Shown here: piece by piece, positions 40,414 to 50,283 of the stretch | How positions within the stretch are numbered: the stretch's first letter is position 1 | How the letters are laid out: each line of letters begins with the position of its first letter | Assembly: GCF_030732065.1 (NCBI RefSeq) | Contig: NZ_JAVBHX010000003.1 | Location: 62,001 to 126,000 of the forward strand | Length of the DNA stretch: 64,000 nucleotides | Direction: 5' to 3' | Source of the DNA: Oceanimonas aquatica | GTDB taxonomy: Bacteria; Pseudomonadota; Gammaproteobacteria; Enterobacterales; Aeromonadaceae | Translations under genes and position numbers: made by a program | The notes under the pieces: model-generated | What the model was told of the DNA's origin: nothing | What the model saw: only the letters and a program-made list of their open reading frames with translations | The model's database searches: none

Positions 40414-40535
40414 CGCGAAGGCGGGAGTTCATGCATGTCTTCAGATCCTGTGTTGTTTTCAAAGCACTGCTCCATGTTCTGGATGCCCGTCTTCACGGGC
40501 ATGACAGAGGTGGGGCGATTGCCCCTAAAGGGCTT

Positions 40536-41168
40536 TTAGCGCAAAAACGGGTTATTGAGGCGCTCAGCGCCAAAGGTGCTTTCCGGGCCGTGGCCGGGCA
40601 CAAAGGTGATGTCGTCACCCAGCGGCAGCAGAGTGTGCTTGATGCTGTTGATCAGCTGCTCATGGTTGCCACCGGGAAAGTCGGTGCGGCCAATGCCGCC
40701 GTTGAACAGCACGTCGCCCACAAAGGACAGCCGCTGGCCTTGATGCAGCAGCACCATGTGGCCCGGGGTATGACCGGGGCAGTGGTATACCTCGAGAGTT
40801 TCTTCACCCACGGTAACGGTGTCGCCGGGGGTCAGCCAGCGATCGGGAGTAAAGCCCGGCACCGGATCAAAGCCAAACATCTGCGCCTGCTGGGGCAGGC
40901 CATCTATCCAGTAGGCGTCCGCTTCGCCGGGGCCGTCCACCGGTACCCCGGTTTTTTCCACCAGCTCGCCGGTGGCGCCCACATGATCCAGATGACCGTG
41001 GGTCAGAATAATGCGCTCCAGGGTGAGATGTCGCTCATCAATCGCTTCCAGCAGGCGGTCGGTTTCACCACCGGGATCAATCAGAGCCGCCTTGTTGGTG
41101 GCAGAGCACCAGACCAGGCTGCAGTTTTGCATAAAAGGCGTCACCGGCAGGGTGATTCGGTTCAGCAT
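40536..41168 (-). CDS. gloC: Type II hydroxyacylglutathione hydrolase GloC
   Basis: This 210-aa metallo-beta-lactamase-fold hydrolase of the YcbL/GloC type is the second enzyme of the glyoxalase pathway, cleaving S-lactoylglutathione. The metal motif THGHLDHVG (about residues 58-66) is complete. Later ligands are HCPGHTPGH, SFVGDVLFNGG and PGHGP. The N-terminal PVTPFMQNCSLVWC and C-terminal ERLNNPFLR match E. coli GloC closely. It lacks the C-terminal substrate domain of classic GloB. AAAGGAAG precedes the ATG, 12 bp after the selU stop. Confidence 0.93.
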   Translation of the reverse strand: MLNRITLPVTPFMQNCSLVWCSATNKAALIDPGGETDRLLEAIDERHLTLERIILTHGHLDHVGATGELVEKTGVPVDGPGEADAYWIDGLPQQAQMFGFDPVPGFTPDRWLTPGDTVTVGEETLEVYHCPGHTPGHMVLLHQGQRLSFVGDVLFNGGIGRTDFPGGNHEQLINSIKHTLLPLGDDITFVPGHGPESTFGAERLNNPFLR

Positions 41169-41180
41169 GTCAGTCTTCCT

Positions 41181-42284
41181 TTAACATAAAACTCGAGGTT
41201 GTGAAGTCTGCGCCTCGGGCTGCTGTGCCAGCCACTCGGCCAGCTCCTCGGCCTCGCCGCGTTTGACAATGCGATCCGCCTTGGCGGCCTGATGACGGGC
41301 GTAGATGGGATCGTAATAGACCCCCAGCAGGGTGGCGATCCACTCTTCGTGGGCAGCACAACCAAACCCGGCCCGCTGCTGGCGCACCGCTTCGGCCACA
41401 ATGTCGGACAACCGTCGCCATTCCCGGTCGCCCAGGCGTTTGTACAGCCGCTTGAGGCTGTCCTGCAGGTAGCTTTCCAGCCGGTCGAAATCGTCATGAA
41501 AATGGCGCTGCATGGTTTCCACATAGTCGTGACGAATTTGTTGTACCCGCTGCTCAAAGGGCACTTCCAGCAACAACAGTGGCACTCGCTGCATGCGCTC
41601 ATACAGGGGCAGGGGCACTGGGCAGCGGCCGATCATGGCGCTTTCGTCTTCCACCAGCCAGCCCTGAATGCCGGCCTGGCGCTGTTTCATTCGGGCAATG
41701 GCCAGGCGGTTTTCAAAGTTGATGGGGGTGGGCTGGGGCTCGCCCCAGTGGCCAAAGCTGGAGCCCCTGTGGTGAGCATAACCTTCCAGATCCAGCGACA
41801 GCGGCGAGCGTGCCAGCCAGTCGGTCTTGCCGCTGCCGGTGAGCCCGGTCAGCACAAAGCCGGGGCCGGCAAAGCCCTGTTCAATTTCCTGCAGCAGGCG
41901 CCGGCGTAGCGCCTTGTAGCCGCCTTTTACACGGGCTACCGGGCGGCCGGCATCGTGCAGCCACTGCTGCACCGTCTGGCTGCGCAGGCCACCGCGAAAG
42001 CAGTAAATCACGCCGTTTGAGTGTTCGTTCAGCCAGTTCAGCCAGCCCTGCAGCCGTTCTTCACGCACGGCCCCGGCCACCAGTTGGTGACCCAGCTCGA
42101 TGGCCGCCTGCTGGCCCTGCTGCTTGTAGCAGGTGCCCACCTGGGCCCGTTCGTCATCGGTCATCAGCGGCAGGTTGGTGGCGGCGGGAAAGGCGCCCTG
42201 AATAAACTCTACCGGGGCGCGCAGATCCAGCATGGGCACATCTTCGGTCAACAGCCGGTCGAGATCGGTTTCCAGCTCAGACAT
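41181..42284 (-). CDS. selU: tRNA 2-selenouridine synthase
   Basis: This 367-aa enzyme (YbbB/MnmH) replaces sulfur with selenium at wobble U34 of tRNAs for Lys, Glu and Gln, through geranylated intermediates. An N-terminal rhodanese domain carries the catalytic Cys95 in [12 protein letters not shown]-loop domain follows with [10 protein letters not shown] (residues about 147-156). [15 protein letters not shown] and the DESAMIG block are typical. The start ATG overlaps the end of selD by 8 nt; the selenophosphate donor and its user are thus coupled. Confidence 0.95.
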   Translation of the reverse strand: MSELETDLDRLLTEDVPMLDLRAPVEFIQGAFPAATNLPLMTDDERAQVGTCYKQQGQQAAIELGHQLVAGAVREERLQGWLNWLNEHSNGVIYCFRGGLRSQTVQQWLHDAGRPVARVKGGYKALRRRLLQEIEQGFAGPGFVLTGLTGSGKTDWLARSPLSLDLEGYAHHRGSSFGHWGEPQPTPINFENRLAIARMKQRQAGIQGWLVEDESAMIGRCPVPLPLYERMQRVPLLLLEVPFEQRVQQIRHDYVETMQRHFHDDFDRLESYLQDSLKRLYKRLGDREWRRLSDIVAEAVRQQRAGFGCAAHEEWIATLLGVYYDPIYARHQAAKADRIVKRGEAEELAEWLAQQPEAQTSQPRVLC

Positions 42285-43314
42285 CGATGACCTCAACGCG
42301 GTGCTCACCGGCGGCCACCAGCTCACCGATGGCAGACAGGCTCAGCTCATGGCGCGCGGCCACGCTCAGGAATTCATCGATGGCATCGGGGCGCACCGCC
42401 ACCAGCAGGCCGCCGCTGGTTTGCGGATCGCACAGAATATGTTGCTGGCGCTGAGTGAGCGGCGCCAGCTTGTGGCCGTAGGCGTCAAAGTTGCGCAGGG
42501 TGCCGCCGGGCACGGCGCCGGCCTGCAGGTAGTGATCCAGGTTGGGCAGCAGGGGAATGTCGGCCATGTTGAGGCGCGCGCTGACATCGGCACCTTCGCA
42601 CACTTCCACCAGATGGCCGAGCAGACCAAAGCCGGTCACGTCGGTCATGGCACTCACGCCGTCCAGGGCAGCAAAGTCCTGGCCCGGCTTGTTGAGTCGG
42701 CACATTACCTCAGGCGCCAGCTGGCTGTCTTCTTCCCGCAGCACGCCCTTTTTCTGGGCGGTGGAGAGCACGCCAATGCCCAGCGGCTTGGTCAGAAACA
42801 GCACGTCGCCGGCGGCGGCGGTGTCGTTGCGCTTGACCTGACTGAGCGGGATCTGGCCGGTGACCGCCAGCCCAAAAATGGGCTCGGGGGCGTCGATGCT
42901 GTGACCACCGGCAAGGGTAATGCCGGCATCATGGCAGGCCTGACGACCGCCGTCGATAACCTGCTGGGCCACTTCCGGCGCCAGGGTGTTAACCGGCCAG
43001 CCGAGAATGGCAATGGCCACCACAGGGGTGCCGCCCATGGCGTAAATGTCGCTGATGGCGTTGGTGGCGGCGATGCGGCCAAAGGTAAAGGGGTCGTCGA
43101 CGATGGGCATAAAGAAGTCGGTGGTGGAAATGATCCCCATGCCATTGCCGATATCGACCACGGCGGCGTCATCGCGGCTGTCGTTGCCCACCACCAGGCG
43201 CGGATCGTTAAACCCGGGCAACTGGCTGTGCAGTATGGTGTCGAGAATTTTGGGGGAAATTTTACAGCCGCAGCCGGCGCCGTGGCTGTATTGGGTCAGG
43301 CGAATGGGTTCCAC
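42277..43314 (-). CDS. selD: Selenophosphate synthetase
   Basis: This 345-aa enzyme makes selenophosphate from selenide and ATP, the Se donor for SelU and for Sec-tRNA synthesis. The active site GAGCGCKI has Cys15 and Lys18, equivalent to E. coli Cys17 and Lys20; it is Cys, not selenocysteine. ATP-binding segments DDAAVVDIG and [11 protein letters not shown] follow. The GTG start at 43314 has AAGGAAG upstream. No selA, selB or Sec-protein gene is in the window, so tRNA modification may be the main use here. Confidence 0.96.
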   Translation of the reverse strand: MEPIRLTQYSHGAGCGCKISPKILDTILHSQLPGFNDPRLVVGNDSRDDAAVVDIGNGMGIISTTDFFMPIVDDPFTFGRIAATNAISDIYAMGGTPVVAIAILGWPVNTLAPEVAQQVIDGGRQACHDAGITLAGGHSIDAPEPIFGLAVTGQIPLSQVKRNDTAAAGDVLFLTKPLGIGVLSTAQKKGVLREEDSQLAPEVMCRLNKPGQDFAALDGVSAMTDVTGFGLLGHLVEVCEGADVSARLNMADIPLLPNLDHYLQAGAVPGGTLRNFDAYGHKLAPLTQRQQHILCDPQTSGGLLVAVRPDAIDEFLSVAARHELSLSAIGELVAAGEHRVEVIDV

Positions 43315-43380
43315 TCGAGCTTCCTTGGTGACTAACGGAAAGCGCCCATTCTACTCTTTCTCGTCGGCCTTCGCATCCGC

Positions 43381-43406
43381 TTCCCCGGCGCACACGCGCC
43401 GGGGAA
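43381..43406. terminator. Strong hairpin between rlmI and selD
   Basis: TTCCCCGGCGC pairs perfectly with GCGCCGGGGAA over 11 bp around an ACAC loop. No T-run follows on the minus strand, so classical termination is uncertain; it may instead protect the rlmI 3' end or lie in the selD leader. Confidence 0.4.
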
Positions 43407-43418
43407 AATGAGCGGGGT

Positions 43419-44612
43419 TTACCAGGCCCGTACCACCAGACCCTTAAGGTAGTGGCCTTCCGGGTAGGCGGTGCCGATGGGGTGATCGGCAGCCTGGTTC
43501 AGGCGCTCCAGGATCTGGGCGTCGCGACCGGCATCCAGGGCGGCGTCGGCCACGATTTTCTGAAACAGATCCGAGGTCATCAGCCCGGAGCAGGAGAAGG
43601 TGAGCAGCACGCCGCCCGGATTGAGCAGCTGAAAGGCCAGCATATTGATGTCTTTATAGCCCCGGCAGGCGCCGTTGAGCTGGGCCTTGCTTTCGGCAAA
43701 CTTGGGCGGATCCAGCACAATCACATCAAAGCTTTCACCCTGCTCCCGGTATTCCCGCAGCAGCTTGAACACGTCGGCCTGCTCAAAGCGAGCCCGGCTG
43801 AGATCCAGCTGGTTAAGCTCGGCATTTTGTTTCGCCAGTGCCAGGGCTGACTCGGACACATCGGCATTCACCACTTCGCTGGCGCCGCCCTTCAGAGCAT
43901 ACACACCAAAGGTGCCGGTGTAGCTGAAGCAGTTAAGCACCCGCTTGCCCTGGCAGTAGCGGCCGGCAATGCGGCGGTTGTCGCGCTGATCCAGATAAAA
44001 GCCGGTTTTGTGGCCGGTTTCCACGTCTATCAGAATGCGCACACCGTTGTTTTCTTCAATCACCACCGGCTCCGTGGGCAGGGTGCCGGCCAGCAGGCCC
44101 TTGCGCTCTTTCAGGCCTTCCTTCTTGCGCACTGCCACGTCGGAGCGCTCGTAGATGCAGGCGCCGGGATACAGGCTGGTGAGGGCAGCCACAATGGCCT
44201 TGCGCCAGCGCTCGGCGCCGGTGCTGAGCAGCTGGCACACCACCACGTTGGCGTACACGTCTATGGTCACCCCGGGCAGGCCGTCGGACTCGGCGGCGCA
44301 CAGCCGGTAGCCGGTCAGGCCCTGCTCATGGATCAAATCCTCGCGGCCGGCCTTGGCGCGCTCAAGGCGGCGTAGAAAGAAGGCCTCGTCGATGTGCTCA
44401 TTGCGGTCAAAGGTCCACACCCGGGCGCGGATCTGGGACTGGGGTGAGTAAAAGCCCCGGCCCAGCCACTGGCCCTTGTGGCTCAGAATGTCGACGGTGT
44501 CGCCGGCGTTGGGCTGGCCCTGTACTCTGTCAACGGCACGGGAGAATACCCAGGGGTGGCGGCGCAGAAGGGATTTTTCCCGTCCGGCAACTAGGGTTAT
44601 AGAGGAGGTCAT
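43419..44612 (-). CDS. rlmI: 23S rRNA m5C1962 methyltransferase RlmI
   Basis: This 397-aa protein has an N-terminal PUA domain (about residues 1-70, [20 protein letters not shown]), a linker, and a C-terminal SAM-dependent methyltransferase domain. That domain has [16 protein letters not shown] (SAM motif I), [13 protein letters not shown] and FSCSG with the catalytic cysteine. Length matches E. coli RlmI (396 aa). The start at 44612 (AGGAGG-like overlap aside) is the one that aligns with family members; an upstream ATG adds 11 unrelated residues. acyP lies divergent across 80 bp. Confidence 0.93.
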   Translation of the reverse strand: MTSSITLVAGREKSLLRRHPWVFSRAVDRVQGQPNAGDTVDILSHKGQWLGRGFYSPQSQIRARVWTFDRNEHIDEAFFLRRLERAKAGREDLIHEQGLTGYRLCAAESDGLPGVTIDVYANVVVCQLLSTGAERWRKAIVAALTSLYPGACIYERSDVAVRKKEGLKERKGLLAGTLPTEPVVIEENNGVRILIDVETGHKTGFYLDQRDNRRIAGRYCQGKRVLNCFSYTGTFGVYALKGGASEVVNADVSESALALAKQNAELNQLDLSRARFEQADVFKLLREYREQGESFDVIVLDPPKFAESKAQLNGACRGYKDINMLAFQLLNPGGVLLTFSCSGLMTSDLFQKIVADAALDAGRDAQILERLNQAADHPIGTAYPEGHYLKGLVVRAW

Positions 44613-44692
44613 AGGCTGGGCCGCTTGCTTGAAAAAAAGGGGCATAATTCTAGAAGTGACGAGCCTAAAACACAAAGGGGAGGCGAGAAAAA

Positions 44693-44965
44693 ATGACCGT
44701 GATTGCCAAAAAAATCTGGGTCAGCGGCCGGGTGCAGGGGGTGAGCTTTCGTTATTACACCCAGTGTGAAGCCGAGCGGCTGGGGGTAAACGGCTACGCC
44801 CGCAACCTGCCCGACGGTCGGGTAGAAGTGCTGGCGGAAGGAGAGTTGGCCAGCGTGCGCCAGTTGCTCAACTGGCTGCACACCGGGCCGGATACCGCGC
44901 AAGTAACCGGGCTGCAGGAAGACGAGATTGCGCCCACCGGGCTGCACGGATTTGAAACCGGATGA
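44693..44965 (+). CDS. acyP: Acylphosphatase
   Basis: This 90-aa small alpha/beta enzyme hydrolyses acyl phosphates. The signature [13 protein letters not shown] has the catalytic Arg, and [17 protein letters not shown] holds the catalytic Asn. AGGCGAGA precedes the ATG. It pairs with rlmI as yccX does in E. coli. A family B repeat begins one base after its stop codon. Confidence 0.95.
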   Translation: MTVIAKKIWVSGRVQGVSFRYYTQCEAERLGVNGYARNLPDGRVEVLAEGELASVRQLLNWLHTGPDTAQVTGLQEDEIAPTGLHGFETG

Positions 44966-44966
44966 A

Positions 44967-45059
44967 GGGAGCGCAGGCTGCCAGCCTGCATTAGCGCCCG
45001 AAGGGGGCTAAAAACCTTGCCGCGTTGCGGCAATTTGCGGGCAGGCTGCCCGCGCTCCC
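44967..45059. repeat. Dispersed hairpin repeat, family B, copy 1
   Basis: The 93-bp element is bounded by GGGAGCGC / GCGCTCCC. Inside are CAGGCTGCCAGCCTG, an imperfect AGCGCCC/GGGGGCT hairpin, a TTGCCGC/GCGGCAA hairpin and GCGGGCAGGCTGCCCGC. Its reverse complement is nearly the same as 50284-50372. Confidence 0.85.
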
Positions 45060-45062
45060 AAG

Positions 45063-45086
45063 AAAATGCCGGCTCGAAGCCGGCAT
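45063..45086 (-). terminator. Terminator for fumarase gene
   Basis: On the minus strand ATGCCGGCT-TCG-AGCCGGCAT is followed by TTTCTT. It begins 12 bp after the fumarase stop. Confidence 0.7.
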
Positions 45087-45097
45087 GCGTATCGGGT

Positions 45098-46618
45098 TTA
45101 GCCCTTCAGGGTGGCGTCCAGCTCTTCGATTTTGGCTTTCCAGATGGCGGGGCCGGCTTCGTGGGCGTTGTTGCCCAGGCTGTCGACGGCCACGGTCACC
45201 GGCATGTCTTCCACCTCGAATTCATAGATGGCTTCCATGCCCAGATCTTCAAAGGCCAGCACCTTGGCTTTTTTCACCGCCTTGGCCACCAGGTAGGCGG
45301 CGCCGCCTACGGCCATCAGGTACACCGCCTTGTGATCGCGAATGGAGCCCACGGTGGCCGGGCCGCGCTCGGCCTTGCCCACCATGCCCATCAGGCCGGC
45401 CTGCTCCAGCATCATGTCGGTGAACTTGTCCATGCGGGTGGAGGTGGTGGGGCCGGCGGGGCCCACGGCTTCGTCGCCAATGGCGTCTACCGGGCCCACG
45501 TAGTAGATGAAGCGACCCTTGAAGTCGACCGGCAGTTGTTCGCCCTTGCTGAGCATGTCCTGAATGCGCTTGTGGGCCGCATCCCGGCCGGTGAGCAGCT
45601 TGCCGGAGAGCAGCAGCGTTTCACCCATCTTCCACTCTTGAATGTCGTCCCGGGTCACGGTGTCCAGGTTGACCCGGCGCACGTTTTCACCCACTTCCCA
45701 GGTGACTTCCGGCCAGTCTTCCAGCTTCGGCGGAGTCAGCTCGGCGGGGCCGGTGCCGTCCAGGTGGAAGTGCACGTGGCGGGTAGCGGCGCAGTTGGGG
45801 ATCATCACCACCGGCTTGGAGGCGGCGTGCGTAGGCGCGGTCTTGATTTTCACATCGACAACCGTGGTCAGGCCACCCAGGCCCTGGGCGCCAATGCCCA
45901 GCTTGTTGGCCTTTTCAAACAGCTCCAGGCGCAGTTTTTCCTCGGTGGTCTCGGCGCCACGCTCGATCAATTCGTGAATATCCACCGGATCCATCAGGGA
46001 TTCCTTGGCCAGCACAGCAGCCTTTTCGGCGGTGCCGCCGATGCCGATGCCCAGCATGCCCGGAGGGCACCAGCCGGCACCCATGGTAGGCAGGGTTTTC
46101 AGTACCCACTCCACCACGTCGTCGGACGGGTTCAGCATCACCATCTTGGACTTGTTCTCGGAGCCGCCACCCTTGGCGGCAATGGCCACTTCCACTTCGC
46201 CACCGGGCACCATGTCGATGTGCACCACGGCAGGGGCATTGTCCTTGGTGTTTTTACGGGCACCGGCGGGATCGGCGACAATGCTGGCACGCAGCGGGTT
46301 GTCGGGGGTGGAGTAGGCACGACGTACGCCCTCATCCACCATTTCCTGCACGGTGAAATCGGAGTCCCACTGCACCTGCATGCCGATTTTCACAAAGCAG
46401 GTCACAATGCCGGTGTCCTGGCACAGGGGGCGGTGACCTTCGGCGGACATGCGTGAGTTGATGAGTATCTGCGCGATGGCGTCCTTGGCGGCCTGGCTTT
46501 GTTCCTTTTCGTAGGCCTTTTCCAGCGCCTTCACGAAATCCAGCGGGTGGTAATAGGAGATATATTGAAGGGCGTCAGCAACGGAGTCGATAAAGTCCTG
46601 CTTTTTGATAATGCTCAT
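45098..46618 (-). CDS. Class I (iron-sulfur) fumarate hydratase
   Basis: This 506-aa single-chain fumarase uses a [4Fe-4S] cluster and interconverts fumarate and malate in the TCA cycle. N-terminal alpha-part motifs are RPLCQDTGIVTCF, SENKSKMVML and GAGWCPPGMLGIGIGG. Candidate cluster cysteines fall in LCQDT, GWCPP and MIPNCAATRH. The C-terminal beta-part has GRDAAHKRIQDML and GPAGPTTSTRMDKF. The start at 46618 has GAGGAAG upstream; a longer frame to 46681 is not supported. pabB is divergent. Confidence 0.93.
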   Translation of the reverse strand: MSIIKKQDFIDSVADALQYISYYHPLDFVKALEKAYEKEQSQAAKDAIAQILINSRMSAEGHRPLCQDTGIVTCFVKIGMQVQWDSDFTVQEMVDEGVRRAYSTPDNPLRASIVADPAGARKNTKDNAPAVVHIDMVPGGEVEVAIAAKGGGSENKSKMVMLNPSDDVVEWVLKTLPTMGAGWCPPGMLGIGIGGTAEKAAVLAKESLMDPVDIHELIERGAETTEEKLRLELFEKANKLGIGAQGLGGLTTVVDVKIKTAPTHAASKPVVMIPNCAATRHVHFHLDGTGPAELTPPKLEDWPEVTWEVGENVRRVNLDTVTRDDIQEWKMGETLLLSGKLLTGRDAAHKRIQDMLSKGEQLPVDFKGRFIYYVGPVDAIGDEAVGPAGPTTSTRMDKFTDMMLEQAGLMGMVGKAERGPATVGSIRDHKAVYLMAVGGAAYLVAKAVKKAKVLAFEDLGMEAIYEFEVEDMPVTVAVDSLGNNAHEAGPAIWKAKIEELDATLKG

Positions 46619-46743
46619 GGCTTCCTCATGGGTTATCGGCTGGCTCTGTATTGTTATAATCGGCGCCATGATACGCTTCACCGCCCCCGGCTGACCAGTC
46701 TGGCCCGGGGCGGAATGCCAAAACTGTCGAGTGGATTACATAA

Positions 46744-48120
46744 ATGGGACTGCCTTTGCACATACACAGCGAGCCCTTTGCCGGCGCGGTGCGCGACTTC
46801 TTTTCACCCCTGGCCAATACCCCCTGGGCGGTGTTGCTTGAGTCGGCCTCGCCGCAGGCCTCAGACAGCCGCTTTCACATACTCAGCGCCCATCCCCTGG
46901 CGACCCTGGTCACTCACGGTGAGACCACCGTCATCAGCCATGGCGACGGCAGCGAACACTCCACCGACTGCCCGTTTTCCTTGCTCAAAACCTGGCAGCA
47001 GCGTCTGCTGGGGAAGGTCAGTCTGCCCGAGAACTACGCCCATTTGCCCTTTGCCGGTGGCGCCCTGGGTCTCTTTGGTTACGATCTGGGCCGTCGGCTG
47101 GAGCGGATCCCCGAGCGCGCCATCAACGAGCTGGATACTCCCGATATGGCGGTGGGCATCTACGACTGGGCCTGGGTCATTGACCGGGAGCAGCAAATGG
47201 CCCATTTACTGGTGCTGGGCGACGAAGCCGCCTTGCAACAAAAACTGGCCTGGTGGCGGGGGCTGACGGCTGAGCCCGCTAATTCGTTTCATCTGACCGG
47301 ACCCTGGCAGGCCAACCAGAGCCGTGAGCAATACGGAGCCAACTTTGATCGAGTGCAGGCGTACCTGGCCGCCGGCGACTGTTATCAGATCAACCTTACG
47401 GTGCGCTTTACCGCCCCGTTTGAGGGCGACCCCTGGGCCGCCTACTGTGCCTTAAGCGAGCACAATCGCGCGCCGTTTTCCGCCTTTATGCCGCTGCCCG
47501 AGGGCACTGTGCTCAGCCTGTCGCCGGAGCGTTTTATTGCCCTTGACGGACAGCGGGTGGAAACCAAGCCCATCAAGGGCACCCGGCCCAGAGGCGAAAA
47601 CGAGGCGCAGGACCGGCAACTGGCCGAAGAGCTGGCTGCCGCGCCCAAGGACAGATCCGAGAACCTGATGATCGTGGACTTGCTGCGCAACGACATTGGC
47701 CGGGTCTGTGTGCCGGGCACGGTCAAGGTGCCGTCGCTGTTTGCCATCGAGTCGTTTCCGGCGGTACATCATCTGGTGTCCACCATCACCGGTGAGCTGA
47801 AAGAAGGCCTGGACGGCACCGACTTGCTGGCGGCTACCTTTCCCGGCGGCTCCATTACCGGGGCTCCCAAGGTGCGGGCCATGGAAATCATCGAGGAGCT
47901 GGAGCCCCACCGTCGCCACGGCTACTGCGGCAGCATGGGCTATATCAGCGCTCACGGTCGCATGGACACCAGCATTACCATTCGCACCCTGCTGGCGGAG
48001 CAAAACCGGCTTTATTGCTGGGCCGGCGGCGGCGTGGTGGCCGACTCGAAGCAGGCGGATGAATATCAGGAGCTTTTCGACAAGCTGGGCCGCATTCTGC
48101 CGGTGCTTGAAACCCTATGA
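46744..48120 (+). CDS. pabB: Aminodeoxychorismate synthase component I
   Basis: This 458-aa chorismate-utilising enzyme makes 4-amino-4-deoxychorismate for folate synthesis with PabA. It carries the PIKGT motif (KPIKGTRPRG), which marks aminodeoxychorismate rather than anthranilate synthase. Other blocks are GDCYQINLTVRF, LSLSPERFI, SENLMIVDLLRND and FPGGSITGAPKVRAME. Order pabB-nudL-sdaA is the same as in E. coli. The 4-nt overlap with nudL (ATGA) suggests translational coupling. Confidence 0.95.
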   Translation: MGLPLHIHSEPFAGAVRDFFSPLANTPWAVLLESASPQASDSRFHILSAHPLATLVTHGETTVISHGDGSEHSTDCPFSLLKTWQQRLLGKVSLPENYAHLPFAGGALGLFGYDLGRRLERIPERAINELDTPDMAVGIYDWAWVIDREQQMAHLLVLGDEAALQQKLAWWRGLTAEPANSFHLTGPWQANQSREQYGANFDRVQAYLAAGDCYQINLTVRFTAPFEGDPWAAYCALSEHNRAPFSAFMPLPEGTVLSLSPERFIALDGQRVETKPIKGTRPRGENEAQDRQLAEELAAAPKDRSENLMIVDLLRNDIGRVCVPGTVKVPSLFAIESFPAVHHLVSTITGELKEGLDGTDLLAATFPGGSITGAPKVRAMEIIEELEPHRRHGYCGSMGYISAHGRMDTSITIRTLLAEQNRLYCWAGGGVVADSKQADEYQELFDKLGRILPVLETL

Positions 48121-48680
48121 CCCTGGACGAGCTGATCACCCGTATCAACCTATTGCCACCGGCGCCCGATCCGGGCTGGCCGGATCACGCCCGGCCGGCG
48201 GCGGTGCTGATGCCGTTGCTGGAAGGGGAGCAGGGCCTTGAGCTGGTGCTGACCCGGCGCAGCCGCCATTTGCGCCAGCATCCGGGGCAGATCAGTTTTC
48301 CCGGCGGCCGGGTGGATGAGGGTGATGCCAGCCTGTGGCACACCGCCCTGCGTGAGAGCGAAGAAGAAATTGGCCTGCCGCCGGAATGTTGCCGGTTGCT
48401 GGCACGACTGCGGGCCCAGTACACCATCTCCGGCTTTGCGCTCACGCCCTTTGTAGGACTGGTGCAGGGCCAGCCGGAGTTTGTGCTCAACCCGGAAGAA
48501 GTGGATGAGCTTTACCGGGTGCCGCTGGATTACCTGCTGGATCTGCGCCACCATCATGTGCTGAGCCAGCACCGGCGGGGCAAGCTGCACCGGGTGGTGT
48601 TTATTCACTGGCGAGGCCTGTGGGTGTGGGGCATTACCGCCGCGGTTATTCATCAGTTTGCACGCCAGATAGCCCGCTGA
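48117..48680 (+). CDS. nudL: CoA pyrophosphatase NudL (Nudix hydrolase)
   Basis: This 187-aa Nudix protein has the CoA-pyrophosphatase signature: LTRRSRHLRQHPGQISFPGG directly before the Nudix box, which continues with DEGDASLWHTALRESEEEIG (Glu and Arg of REXXEE intact). It would hydrolyse CoA to 3',5'-ADP and 4'-phosphopantetheine. The box has Asp rather than Glu at the first acidic position, as in E. coli NudL. It overlaps pabB by 4 nt. Confidence 0.9.
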   Translation: MTLDELITRINLLPPAPDPGWPDHARPAAVLMPLLEGEQGLELVLTRRSRHLRQHPGQISFPGGRVDEGDASLWHTALRESEEEIGLPPECCRLLARLRAQYTISGFALTPFVGLVQGQPEFVLNPEEVDELYRVPLDYLLDLRHHHVLSQHRRGKLHRVVFIHWRGLWVWGITAAVIHQFARQIAR

Positions 48681-48737
48681 ACGGGCGATCCCCATCACAG
48701 TTCCCGCTTTACATTTTTGTAACTTGTTAAAATGTTG

Positions 48738-48766
48738 TTGGGTTAAAACTCAAATAAACCTACAAT
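48738..48766 (+). promoter_or_regulatory. Candidate sigma-70 promoter for sdaA
   Basis: TTGGGT (48738-48743) and TACAAT (48761-48766) are 17 bp apart, 70 bp before the sdaA ATG, in an AT-rich gap. The -10 matches consensus at 5 of 6 positions. Confidence 0.5.
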
Positions 48767-48836
48767 CGTTCAATAATAGTTGAGCGATAGCCAGTGCGCG
48801 TCGCTGTTCCTAAGCGAGTAGTGTTTGGAGTTTGCC

Positions 48837-50219
48837 ATGATCAGCGTGTTTGACATGTTCAGTATCGGTATCGGCCCGTCCTCTTCCCATACCGTTGGCC
48901 CCATGCGGGCAGCCCATGCCTTTGTTCAGGCCATGGCCGAGCAGGGCACACTCAGCCGAACCACCCGCGTGGAAGTTGAGCTGTTTGGCTCTCTGGGCCA
49001 GACCGGCATCGGCCACGGCACCGGCAAGGCAGTGATCCTCGGCCTGGGCGGCTTTGATCCGGAATCTGTGGATGTGGACATCATTCCCGGCTTTCTGGAA
49101 AAGGTGGAAACCAGCCAGGAAATTGTGCTCAACCAGACTCATCCGGCTGCCTTTCCGCGCACCGGCGCCATTGTGTTTCACCGCCGCAAAACCCTGCCTC
49201 TGCACAGCAACGGCATGACCTGCCGTGCCTTTGAGGGCAATGAAGTGCTGGCCGAACAGTCCTATTACTCCATCGGTGGCGGCTTTATCGTCAAGGCCGA
49301 GGAATTTGCCGACACCAAGGCCGCCGCCGTGGCCGAGTCCAGCGCCCGCCCGGTGCCGTATCCGTTCAAGAGCGGCGACGAGCTGCTGCGGCTGTGCCGG
49401 GAAAACGGCCTGTCCATCAGCGCCCTGATGATGGCCAACGAAACCGTCAATCGCAGCGAGGAAGAGATCGTCGCCGGCCTGCGGGAGATCTGGGAGGTGA
49501 TGAAGGCCTGCGTCAAGCGCGGCTGCAAGACCGAGGGCATTCTTCCTGGCGGTCTCAAGGTCAAGCGCCGGGCGCCGTCACTGCATCGCCGCCTGGTGAG
49601 CGAAGCCCAGTACAACAAGGATCCCCTGAGCGTAATGGAGTGGGTGGACCTGTTCGCCCTGGCGGTGAACGAGGAAAACGCCGCCGGTGGCCGGGTGGTG
49701 ACTGCGCCCACCAACGGCGCCGCCGGTATTTTGCCCGCCGTGCTGCACTATTACGACAAGTTCGTACAGCCGGTGGATGACGACGCCCTGGTGCAGTATT
49801 TCCTCACCGCCGCCGCCATTGGCATTTTGTACAAGGAAAACGCCTCCATCTCCGGTGCCGAAGTGGGCTGCCAGGGGGAAGTGGGCGTGGCCTGCTCCAT
49901 GGCCGCCGGTGCGCTGACTGCCGTGGTGGGGGGCACCATCGAGTACGTGGAAAACGCCGCGGAAATCGGCATGGAGCACAACCTGGGTCTGACCTGCGAT
50001 CCCGTGGGTGGCCTGGTGCAGGTGCCCTGCATTGAGCGTAACGCCATGGGCGCAGTGAAGGCCATCAACGCCAGCCGCCTGGCCCTGCGGGGCACCGGTG
50101 AGCACAAGGTGTCCCTCGACAAGGTGATCAAGACCATGCGTGACACCGGCATGGACATGAAAACCAAATACAAGGAAACCGCCCGCGGTGGTCTGGCAGT
50201 GAACATTATTGAATGCTGA
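48837..50219 (+). CDS. sdaA: L-serine dehydratase (iron-sulfur type)
   Basis: This 460-aa [4Fe-4S] enzyme converts L-serine to pyruvate and ammonia. N-terminal [16 protein letters not shown] is the substrate-side signature. Further blocks are [34 protein letters not shown] and [16 protein letters not shown], whose cysteines include cluster ligands. The ATG at 48837 has GGAG 8 bp upstream and gives the family N terminus; the longer TTG frame is not needed. Named sdaA from its E. coli-like position after nudL; sdaB is a near-identical alternative name. A strong terminator follows. Confidence 0.93.
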   Translation: MISVFDMFSIGIGPSSSHTVGPMRAAHAFVQAMAEQGTLSRTTRVEVELFGSLGQTGIGHGTGKAVILGLGGFDPESVDVDIIPGFLEKVETSQEIVLNQTHPAAFPRTGAIVFHRRKTLPLHSNGMTCRAFEGNEVLAEQSYYSIGGGFIVKAEEFADTKAAAVAESSARPVPYPFKSGDELLRLCRENGLSISALMMANETVNRSEEEIVAGLREIWEVMKACVKRGCKTEGILPGGLKVKRRAPSLHRRLVSEAQYNKDPLSVMEWVDLFALAVNEENAAGGRVVTAPTNGAAGILPAVLHYYDKFVQPVDDDALVQYFLTAAAIGILYKENASISGAEVGCQGEVGVACSMAAGALTAVVGGTIEYVENAAEIGMEHNLGLTCDPVGGLVQVPCIERNAMGAVKAINASRLALRGTGEHKVSLDKVIKTMRDTGMDMKTKYKETARGGLAVNIIEC

Positions 50220-50252
50220 TGCCTGCCCGTGAGGCGTGAGGAGTAAGGCGTA

Positions 50253-50280
50253 AAAAAGCCCGGCGATTGCCGGGCTTTTT
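50253..50280 (+). terminator. Rho-independent terminator after sdaA
   Basis: AAAAAAGCCCGGC and GCCGGGCTTTT enclose a GATT loop, with T-runs on both strands. It separates sdaA from the convergent metG. Confidence 0.92.
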
Positions 50281-50283
50281 GTT

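Larger units (their letters stand above)
39088..40507. repeat. Dispersed hairpin repeat, family A, copy 3, split by IS insertion
   Basis: The left arm at 39088-39107 (CTGTCACTCCCGCGAAGGCG) and the right arm at 40414-40507 (ending GGGCATGACAG) rejoin into a single element of about 104 bp when the IS and one target duplication are removed. It has the same outward GTCAC/GTGAC ends as the other copies, plus a second hairpin GCCCGTCTTCACGGGC. Confidence 0.75.

Noticed and set aside
43270-43275. Selenocysteine codon in selD active site
   Set aside because: The catalytic position is a cysteine codon (GAGCGCKI), with no in-frame TGA.
45017-46456. 479-codon plus-strand frame opposite the fumarase gene
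   Set aside because: Shadow frame; the minus strand encodes an intact class I fumarase.
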